DNA of 5,072 nucleotides, from positions 1 to 5,072 of the forward strand of contig JAFWZH010000052.1 in NCBI GenBank assembly GCA_017522515.1, read 5' to 3'. Shown one piece after another: positions 1 to 5,072 of the stretch (position 1 is its first letter; each line of letters opens with the position of its first letter). The stretch is from Clostridia bacterium. Its GTDB lineage: Bacteria > Bacillota_A > Clostridia > UBA1212 > UBA1255. The notes under the pieces are model-generated. The model ran no database searches, was not told the DNA's origin, and saw only the letters and a list, made by a program, of their open reading frames with translations. The translations under genes and the position numbers were made by a program.

Positions 1-156
1 ATTATTCATCTAAAACAAACCATAAGTTACAATCAAGAAAGACATATAAGAAGTATTAGGCAAAACAACGGAAATCAAACACATTGTAAAATATGCGCAG
101 AAAAAATTGAAGAAAACAAACTCTATGTAACTCCTGTTTCAAAAAGTGAATCGTAG
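1..156 (+). CDS. 3' end of an unidentified upstream gene (partial)
   Basis: An open frame enters from the left edge and ends at TAG 154-156, giving 51 codons with no start in view. The other two forward frames close within the first 60 bases. The peptide is mixed in composition, basic in its first half (HIRSIRQ), and then carries HCKIC followed by a lysine- and glutamate-rich tail. The CxxC with an adjacent His could be part of a metal site, but one short motif is not enough to say so. I do not recognise a family. A 51-codon open stretch in DNA this AT-rich could arise by chance, so the call rests on position and frame alone. Confidence 0.4.
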   Translation: MIHLKQTISYNQERHIRSIRQNNGNQTHCKICAEKIEENKLYVTPVSKSES

Positions 157-195
157 AAGGATTTGGAGTTTTAAATAAAGCACTAATACCCTAAA

Positions 196-318
196 TCAGA
201 CCAAGAAATCCATAAAGAATTGTTCTTCATCTATTTTATAGAAAGTAATATCAGTACGACTGTATCGCTCTAGATTTTCTTTGGTAACAAAATCGCAACA
301 TATTTGTTTTGATCCAGT
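196..318 (-). pseudogene. Possible reverse-strand gene remnant
   Basis: On the reverse strand 40 codons are open between stops, closing at TGA (plus-strand 198-196). The last 30 or so residues look protein-like: they include ENLERYSRTDITFYKIDEEQ and end in FFMDFLV. There is no ATG, GTG or TTG start ahead of this part. The upstream stop lies 17 bases before the abiH start, so if real this is the broken-off end of an older gene. I cannot name a family. Chance is a serious alternative. Confidence 0.2.
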
Positions 319-337
319 TCATATCAAACTACGCATA

Positions 338-1258
338 ATGAATAACAAAGTTGAAAATTTATATATATTAGGAAATGGATTTGATATACACCATAACATT
401 CAATGCAAATATTCAGATTTCCATGAGTGGCTATGTGTAAATAATCCAATGTTGGAGAATAGGCTTTTTCAAGTATATGGTCTTCATCATAATGATTTTT
501 GGTCATCATTTGAAACAAATTTAGGCGAAATTACAACGGAAGCTATTTTAGAAGGATATGTTTATGCTCCCATGATGATGTTCATCCATAGTATTAACGA
601 GGAGGAGCCTGTCGTCCTGAATATGGATGATTACACCGAGCAAGTTGGAGAAATTGGGTATACATTAGAGCGACTATACAATGATTTACAGTTAGCATTT
701 TCTAATTGGATATTTCAATTAGAAAATGCTGATCCTGTGAGAAGGGTTAGAATTGACAAAAACAAATCAGCATTTATAAACTTTAATTACACTCAAACAC
801 TAGAAAACCTATATGCCATAGTATCATCCAATATTTTGTATGTTCATGGATGTGCTGTAAAAAATGATAAACTTATCTTTGGCCATAATAAAACACCTGA
901 TAAAATATTGGAGAATTGGCAAGAAAATTATTCTCAAGAAGAACTATCTGTATTAGTAGAAGCATCAAATGAATTATCTGTACTTTATAAAGATGTAAAA
1001 TCAATTATTGAGAACAATTGCACATTTTGGGAAAGCATCAAATATGCAAATAAAATTCATGTGTGGGGATTATCATTGTCAGATGTAGATATGCCTTATA
1101 TTAGTCATATTCATTCAATCCTCAATAATGATGGTGTAGAATGGGAGTTTAGTTGGTATGAAGAATCTGATAAAAAAAGAATTTACGAAGTAGTAAATTG
1201 GTTTCAGATAAAAAACTATACACTTATCAAACTAGCGAATATAATATGTCAATGTTGA
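338..1258 (+). CDS. abiH: AbiH-family abortive phage infection protein
   Basis: This encodes a 306-residue cytoplasmic protein of the AbiH family, named for a lactococcal plasmid protein that stops phage growth by abortive infection. The molecular activity of the family is not established as far as I know. Family landmarks are in order: LYILGNGFDIHH near the N-terminus (GNGFD at about 12-16) with YSDF behind it, NFNYT at about 148-152, VHG at 169-171, LIFGHN at about 179-184, and VWGLSLSDVD at about 242-251. No signal peptide or membrane segment is visible. ATG 338 is preferred because it puts the GNGFD motif close to the start, as usual in the family. An in-frame TTG at 281 would add 19 residues unlike the family. 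There is no Shine-Dalgarno sequence, and a CATATTTG at 299-306 is a one-mismatch match to a Bacteroides -7 box. GC is very low (23-28% in the lines counted), below the restriction genes downstream. It appears complete and stands as its own unit, separated from the next operon by 284 bases. Confidence 0.87.
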   Translation: MNNKVENLYILGNGFDIHHNIQCKYSDFHEWLCVNNPMLENRLFQVYGLHHNDFWSSFETNLGEITTEAILEGYVYAPMMMFIHSINEEEPVVLNMDDYTEQVGEIGYTLERLYNDLQLAFSNWIFQLENADPVRRVRIDKNKSAFINFNYTQTLENLYAIVSSNILYVHGCAVKNDKLIFGHNKTPDKILENWQENYSQEELSVLVEASNELSVLYKDVKSIIENNCTFWESIKYANKIHVWGLSLSDVDMPYISHIHSILNNDGVEWEFSWYEESDKKRIYEVVNWFQIKNYTLIKLANIICQC

Positions 1259-1294
1259 AAAAATATATGATTGTAATTCTAAAATCTTGACTTA

Positions 1295-1332
1295 TTACAA
1301 ATAAAATACGAAAAGCTTTTTCGCATTTGTAA
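1295..1332 (+). terminator. Two-part inverted repeat after abiH, possible terminator
   Basis: Outer arms TTACAAAT (1295-1302) and ATTTGTAA (1325-1332) pair perfectly over 8 bases. Inside them CGAAAA (1309-1314) pairs with TTTTCG (1318-1323) around a GCT loop. The arms are separated by a lopsided internal bulge of 6 versus 1 bases. It sits 37 bases past the abiH stop, where a terminator is expected, but there is no T-run after it and the stem is AT-rich. It could instead be an mRNA 3'-end stabiliser or a protein site. Confidence 0.4.
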
Positions 1333-1349
1333 AACATTTATGTGTTAAT

Positions 1350-1372
1350 AAAAAAATCGGGCTCTATGCCTG
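1350..1372 (-). terminator. Weak reverse-strand terminator-like hairpin
   Basis: Read on the reverse strand, CAGGC (from 1372), an ATAGA loop and GCCCG form a short stem with one A-C mismatch. It is followed by A and then seven T (plus-strand A-run 1350-1356). This resembles a small intrinsic terminator for a leftward transcript. No reverse-strand gene is seen between here and the methyltransferase, so either it ends an antisense transcript from the 1375-1540 region or it is chance. Confidence 0.2.
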
Positions 1373-1418
1373 TATTGAAAATTTGCTTCCTATTATAATA
1401 TAACAAAATCCTCGAATA

Positions 1419-1435
1419 TCTTAATCGAATTAAGA
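1419..1435. repeat. 7-base dyad in the expected -33 region
   Basis: TCTTAAT (1419-1425) and ATTAAGA (1429-1435) are perfect reverse complements around CGA. The dyad ends 10 bases before the -7-like box at 1446, so it covers the place where a -33 element would sit, and no TTTG is seen there. A repressor or activator site is possible. Being AT-rich in an AT-rich gap, it could also be chance. Confidence 0.3.
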
Positions 1436-1445
1436 ATTTTATTCA

Positions 1446-1453
1446 TAACTTTG
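1446..1453 (+). promoter_or_regulatory. Bacteroides-type -7 box of the restriction operon
   Basis: TAACTTTG matches the TAnnTTTG consensus of the Bacteroidota primary sigma factor exactly. It lies 89 bases before the methyltransferase start, in the only sizeable gap ahead of the three-gene operon. No good -33 TTTG is found at the right distance upstream. The call depends on the host being a member of the Bacteroidota. Confidence 0.4.
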
Positions 1454-1488
1454 TTTAAATAGTCGCACATATGGTGCATACATTTAAA
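1454..1488. promoter_or_regulatory. Symmetric 35-base dyad at the presumed transcription start
   Basis: TTTAAAT (1454-1460), four bases, GCAC (1465-1468), five bases, GTGC (1474-1477), four bases, ATTTAAA (1482-1488). Both pairs of arms are perfect reverse complements and the spacing is exactly equal on the two sides. The dyad begins directly after the -7-like box and ends 54 bases before the methyltransferase ATG. It would overlap the transcription start and first part of the leader. It could be an operator for a dimeric regulator, possibly the methyltransferase itself, or a leader hairpin. No dedicated regulator gene is present in the window. Confidence 0.4.
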
Positions 1489-1542
1489 ATCCATATTCAT
1501 TTAGAGTATTATACAACAACAAATAAGATAGAATAGAGCAAA

Positions 1543-2526
1543 ATGCACAAAATTCCAAAACGCAATATACTACGTGTCTTTGAAGGCTTCGCAGGTTATG
1601 GCGGAGCTTCGTTTGGATTAAAACGCGCGGGTGTAAAACATAAAATCATTGGATATTCCGAATTCGACCCTGATGCAGTCGAGCTATATGAATATAATTT
1701 CCCAAAAGTGAAAAACTGGGGCGACATAACCCAAATTGATGAAAACAAGTTGCCTGATTTTGATTTATTTACAGGAGGGTTTCCATGTCAACCATTTTCA
1801 ACTGTAGGTAAAATGCTTGGAGAATTAGACATTAGGGGTACTTTGTTTGGAGACATTATAAGAATCTGTAAGCACAAGCAGCCTAAATATATACTTTTGG
1901 AAAATGTTAAAGGACTGAAAGGAGCCAAGCACCGTCCAACTTTTGAAAAAATCCTATCTGAATTAAAAAGAATTGGATATGATGTCCGCTTCGAAGTTTT
2001 AAACTCAAAAGACTATGGAATTCCTCAAACAAGAGAAAGGCTTTGGATTTTTGGTTATCTTGGAACACTTCCTGAATCATTCACATTGGCTCCTCCAAAA
2101 GAAGAACTCAAGTATAGAATTAAAGATTTTCTTGACAAATGTCCAGATAGTGAGTTATATCGCTCAGAAGCTCAAATTGAACGTCTACATGTAGTGCATA
2201 ATGTTTCTAAATTTGACGTTAAAGAGCCTCTTTGTTTTGATATATATAATAAAAAAATGAGAACTGATGGCTTATGCATGACCATTACCCCTCCAGAACA
2301 TAATGTTATCAGAATCGTAGAACCCATATTAAATGGTAAAGAGCGTGTAAGAAAACTATCATTAAACGAACACTTCAGATTAATGGGATTTCATATTGAT
2401 GACAAAATACAAGAAATAAAGTTTCCACCAACGCAAAATTACACCAAGCTAGGTCGTCGTGCGGGCAATGGATGGGATGTAAATTTAGTGGGAAAAATAT
2501 TTAATCATATATTCAAACAGCTATGA
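1543..2526 (+). CDS. DNA (cytosine-5-)-methyltransferase of a restriction-modification system
   Basis: This 327-residue enzyme transfers a methyl group from S-adenosylmethionine to C5 of cytosine within a DNA target, protecting self DNA from the restriction proteins encoded next. The C5-methyltransferase motifs are in order: motif I FEGFAGYGGASFGL (13-26), motif IV GGFPCQPFS (78-86) with catalytic Cys82, motif VI ENV (120-122), motif VIII QTRERLWIFG (162-171), motif IX starting RKLSLNEHFRLMGF (270-283), and a motif X region AGNGWDVNLV (307-316) where GNGWDV replaces the more usual GNSV. The target-recognition region lies between about 172 and 268. I cannot predict the site from it. An in-frame TAG just upstream supports ATG 1543, which follows an A-rich leader with only a weak AGAG. 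Length and motifs indicate an intact enzyme. Its stop overlaps the next start by 4 bases (ATGA 2523-2526), implying translational coupling. The first 120 bases or so are near 45% GC and later lines nearer 30-35%. Confidence 0.96.
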   Translation: MHKIPKRNILRVFEGFAGYGGASFGLKRAGVKHKIIGYSEFDPDAVELYEYNFPKVKNWGDITQIDENKLPDFDLFTGGFPCQPFSTVGKMLGELDIRGTLFGDIIRICKHKQPKYILLENVKGLKGAKHRPTFEKILSELKRIGYDVRFEVLNSKDYGIPQTRERLWIFGYLGTLPESFTLAPPKEELKYRIKDFLDKCPDSELYRSEAQIERLHVVHNVSKFDVKEPLCFDIYNKKMRTDGLCMTITPPEHNVIRIVEPILNGKERVRKLSLNEHFRLMGFHIDDKIQEIKFPPTQNYTKLGRRAGNGWDVNLVGKIFNHIFKQL

Positions 2527-4229
2527 CAATTGACATAACCTCTTTTTTCTTCAATTCAAGCATTGAAGGAGGAACTGCAACTTCTGCATGGGCTACATCC
2601 GTTGGACAAAGTAAGTCTAAACATTGTCGAATAGAGTATGAAAAACCAGGAGTACTAGAACTTCTAACAGGAATGTTATATAAAAGTATAGCTAATAAAG
2701 ACATTGTTGATTTATCAGCAGGTTCACAAACAAGAGAAATACTTTTATGCTCTCTTTTTGATAAAATATTTATTAACGACCAACAAATTGAGGGAACATC
2801 TTTCATTCTCGTACTAGTTCGTGAAAAATCAAAAAGTCATGATGGTAGACTGCTTGTTTCTTATCCTCCATATGCAAAGATTAATGGGGAAGATGTGAAT
2901 CAGAAAACCATTGACGCTATGAGAAATAAGCTTGGATGCGAAGCTGAAGGCTGCTGGTTTGTGCATGACATATCAATAAGAAACCAAGATGAGCTACACT
3001 TCTCTGCACACATTGTCAATAAAGATGAACCTGTTACTTATAAATGTAAATCAAAAGAGAGAAGCGAAGAATGGGCCTCTTTAATTAGTGCTAAAAACAA
3101 AAGCATCCCTTTCTCCATCAACTCCATAATTGAATACATCAACGAAACAGGCCTATTATATTCGCCATCTTTGATAAAGAGATTTGCGTTTTCATTGATG
3201 GCAAAGCGTTTCCTGATACTAAGTGGCTTGGCTGGTTCAGGAAAGACCCAACTTGCATTGGCATTTGCCAAGGCGTTAGTTGAGGACAAAGAGAAACAGA
3301 TGTGTGTAGTTAGTGTTGGCGCAGACTGGACAAACCGCGAACCGCTACTTGGATATCCCAACGCTCTAAAATCTGGCGAATACGTAAAGCCCGAAAACGG
3401 TGTCTTGGATTTGCTGATAGAAGCCAACAAGCCCCATAATGCAAGCAAACCATTCTTCCTTATTCTGGATGAAATGAACATGAGTTATGTTGAGCGCTAC
3501 TTTGCCGATTTTCTTTCGGCAATGGAAAGCCACGAAGCTATAGCATTGTGGAAGGAGTGTAACAACGAGAATGAAAGTTGCGAATGTGAGGTACCTGAAA
3601 GAATTGGCTTGCCCGATAATCTATTTATCATTGGAACAATAAATGTTGATGAAACAACATATATGTTCTCACCAAAGGTGCTTGACCGTGCAAATGTAAT
3701 TGAGTTTAAAATATCAATAGATGAAATGGATAAATTCCTTGACGGTATAGGCAAGATTGATTGTTCATTCATCAGTAGTAAGGCTGCCGAAATGGGTGCT
3801 GACTTTGTCAGATTGGCAAACTGCAAGGAGTTTGAAAACGAGCAAGCAACGACTGACACGCTTAAAGCATTCTTTACTGAGCTAAAGAGCGTGAATGCTG
3901 AATTCGGTTACCGTTCAGCAACTGAAATATTCCGTTTCATTAGCCAGGCTCACAAGAACGATGATACAACAGAGAAAATGAGCAAAGAGGAAGTGCTTGA
4001 TGCTGCCATTCTGCAGAAATTATTACCAAAGCTGCATGGATCACGTAAAAAACTGGAACCGGCATTGAAGGGATTGTGGAAACTATGTTTTGACCCAAGC
4101 ATAAAGGACACTATGCAGATTGCGCGCGAGAACGTTGAGAAGGCAATATACAAAGAGAGTTCCGACAAGATATTAAGGATGTATGAATCGGCCTATGCCA
4201 ACGGTTTCACAAGTTTTGCCGAAGCATAA
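2523..4229 (+). CDS. McrB-like AAA+ motor subunit of an LlaJI/McrBC-type restriction system
   Basis: This 568-residue NTP-driven motor should form a ring, bind DNA through its N-terminal part, and drive cleavage by the McrC-like partner encoded next. The AAA+ core is clear: Walker A GLAGSGKT (235-242), then DWTNREPLLGYPN (268-280), Walker B LILDEMNMSYVE (313-324), and the McrB-type stretch GTINVDETTYMFSPKVLDRA (371-390), whose Arg389 is a likely arginine finger. The C-terminus ends in a typical GFTSFAEA. The signature reads N-V-D (374-376), where E. coli McrB has the spaced N-x-x-D form linked to GTP use, so the nucleotide is uncertain. Residues 1 to about 195 match no domain I recognise. By analogy with LlaJI R1, whose N-terminal domain binds a specific DNA site, this part probably sets specificity. 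GC is about 35% for 2521-3180 and 42% for 3181-3900. No Shine-Dalgarno sequence is visible. The start overlaps the methyltransferase stop, suggesting coupled translation. Confidence 0.9.
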   Translation: MTIDITSFFFNSSIEGGTATSAWATSVGQSKSKHCRIEYEKPGVLELLTGMLYKSIANKDIVDLSAGSQTREILLCSLFDKIFINDQQIEGTSFILVLVREKSKSHDGRLLVSYPPYAKINGEDVNQKTIDAMRNKLGCEAEGCWFVHDISIRNQDELHFSAHIVNKDEPVTYKCKSKERSEEWASLISAKNKSIPFSINSIIEYINETGLLYSPSLIKRFAFSLMAKRFLILSGLAGSGKTQLALAFAKALVEDKEKQMCVVSVGADWTNREPLLGYPNALKSGEYVKPENGVLDLLIEANKPHNASKPFFLILDEMNMSYVERYFADFLSAMESHEAIALWKECNNENESCECEVPERIGLPDNLFIIGTINVDETTYMFSPKVLDRANVIEFKISIDEMDKFLDGIGKIDCSFISSKAAEMGADFVRLANCKEFENEQATTDTLKAFFTELKSVNAEFGYRSATEIFRFISQAHKNDDTTEKMSKEEVLDAAILQKLLPKLHGSRKKLEPALKGLWKLCFDPSIKDTMQIARENVEKAIYKESSDKILRMYESAYANGFTSFAEA

Positions 4230-4235
4230 TAAGCG

Positions 4236-5072
4236 ATGTTGCAAGAGAAAAAACATCTTGAAATACCAATAAAGGGCAAATGTGGTGAAATTAAGTTCTA
4301 CATTTACCCAGAATCTTCAAAGGCAAAGCTGTATGAGGAGGATTTGTCGTGTACAAATGCGTCCAGATACCATTTGGTTGAAGGCTGTTCTTACACATAT
4401 GAGTGTACAAGCGATGACAGCAACATTTATCAGCTTGAAGCCATTGAGGAAATAATCACACATCATAGGTCGGAGAGACACAAGAACGAGGGAAGAATAA
4501 CAACCGGCATATATGTAGGCACACTGCCAATTAGCGTATTCAACGTTGCAACAAAAGAGATTTTCGGAAATATCAATATTGAAATAAGAAGCACGAAATC
4601 AGAGTACGAGACAGATTATAGGCAAATGCTTGGGGATATTGCAGAGTACTATACAGATCTTGTACTTCAGCAGGGTGCGCCAGTAACTCAAAGACTCGAG
4701 ATCGATGCACAAAGTTCAGCAGAGACCCTATACCAACGCTTTGCATTTGTAAAATCATTGATTGAAAGCGATGCATTTTCCGAAGCTATCCACAAGATAA
4801 TTTCCAATCCAATAAGGAAATGGACTGATTCGAACATTCAGCGTAAGATAGATGGTGTCAAGAGGTTTACACGAAAGAACATAAGAGAAATCGCTTCTAG
4901 CAATGACAGGATAAACCTCACCGAGATTTACAGAAGAGGTATGCCTTCATGCTTGACAAGCATACCACGAACTATTGAAGTCGAATACAAAAAAGACACT
5001 ATCGACAACCAAGAGAATCAGTTTATTAAATTTGTTCTCCGCTCCTTGTCCACGTTCTGTTGGGATCTTAAA
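4236..5072 (+). CDS. DUF2357 McrC-like protein, 3' end beyond the window (partial)
   Basis: The frame from ATG 4236 stays open for 279 codons to the window edge, so only the N-terminal part is visible. The segment with Tyr-Arg-Arg-Gly followed by DTIDNQENQFIKFVL (254-268) matches the conserved D-x-x-E-N-x-F-x-K-F pattern of DUF2357 proteins. In known members this domain precedes a PD-(D/E)XK nuclease domain (DUF524 type), and the proteins work with McrB-like motors in the way McrC works with McrB. The nuclease motif would lie past position 5072 and is not seen here. The first 100 or so residues are beta-rich in appearance (EIPIKGKCGEIKFYIYPES), and a helical basic stretch follows at about 197-240. 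The gene starts 6 bases after the motor gene stop, without a Shine-Dalgarno sequence, so it is almost surely in the same operon. GC in the lines counted is 38-47%, similar to the AAA+ core of its neighbour. Confidence 0.85.
   Translation, partial: MLQEKKHLEIPIKGKCGEIKFYIYPESSKAKLYEEDLSCTNASRYHLVEGCSYTYECTSDDSNIYQLEAIEEIITHHRSERHKNEGRITTGIYVGTLPISVFNVATKEIFGNINIEIRSTKSEYETDYRQMLGDIAEYYTDLVLQQGAPVTQRLEIDAQSSAETLYQRFAFVKSLIESDAFSEAIHKIISNPIRKWTDSNIQRKIDGVKRFTRKNIREIASSNDRINLTEIYRRGMPSCLTSIPRTIEVEYKKDTIDNQENQFIKFVLRSLSTFCWDLK

Noticed and set aside
281..337. In-frame 5' extension of abiH from a TTG codon at 281
   Set aside because: It adds 19 residues unlike AbiH N-termini, overlaps the reverse-strand coding-like stretch, and ATG 338 places the GNGFD motif at the normal distance from the start.
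324..518. Reverse-strand open frame of 64 codons across the abiH start
   Set aside because: It is the antisense shadow of the conserved N-terminal AbiH motif. Its peptide is Cys/Tyr/His-rich and matches nothing I know.
2513..4168. Several reverse-strand open frames of 72-147 codons opposite the motor gene
   Set aside because: They lie antisense to a gene with unmistakable AAA+ motifs. Their peptides are serine- and leucine-rich, as expected of a mirrored coding frame, and show no domain.
4573..4776. Reverse-strand open frame of 67 codons
   Set aside because: It is antisense to the DUF2357 gene, whose forward frame is continuous and has a recognisable conserved motif.
1543..5072. Classical McrBC (methylation-dependent, type IV) reading of the operon
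   Set aside because: A co-transcribed, apparently intact C5-methyltransferase would produce the very mark such a system attacks, so an LlaJI-like, methylation-protected mode fits better.
1..5072. CRISPR array, tRNA/rRNA gene, insertion sequence, integrase or attachment site
   Set aside because: I saw no spaced direct repeats, no cloverleaf-like stretch, no transposase or recombinase motifs, and no matching terminal repeats.

Overview
The window is an AT-rich piece of a bacterial defence island, probably from a member of the Bacteroidota. The organism call rests on weak evidence. Start codons follow A-rich leaders with no clear Shine-Dalgarno sequence, and a TAnnTTTG box (the Bacteroides-type -7 element) lies ahead of the methyltransferase. 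Nothing here fixes the genus.

Left part (1-1258). An open stretch that ends at 156 looks like the tail of a gene truncated by the window edge. A short reverse-strand coding-like remnant lies at 196-318. Then comes a complete AbiH-family abortive-infection gene, best started at ATG 338.

Middle (1259-1542). This 284-base gap has no credible gene but is rich in inverted repeats. They include a two-part hairpin after abiH, a possible reverse-strand terminator, a dyad in the expected -33 region, a -7-like box, and a symmetric 35-base dyad where transcription of the next operon would begin.

Right part (1543-5072). Three same-strand genes are packed as one operon: a C5-cytosine DNA methyltransferase, a McrB-like AAA+ motor with its own N-terminal domain (joined by a 4-base ATGA overlap), and a DUF2357/McrC-like protein that starts 6 bases after the motor gene and runs off the window. 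I read this as an LlaJI-like modification-restriction system. The methyltransferase marks self DNA, the N-terminal domain of the motor probably reads the site, the AAA+ ring translocates, and the DUF2357 protein should carry the nuclease in its missing C-terminal part. Pairing with a dedicated methyltransferase argues against a methylation-dependent (classical McrBC, type IV) mode.

The most interesting points are: the single methyltransferase, which predicts a symmetric target; the base-composition step inside the motor gene near the boundary between its N-terminal domain and its AAA+ core, which suggests a swappable specificity cassette; a nucleotide-binding signature shorter than that of E. 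coli McrB; and the dyads around the operon's likely promoter.
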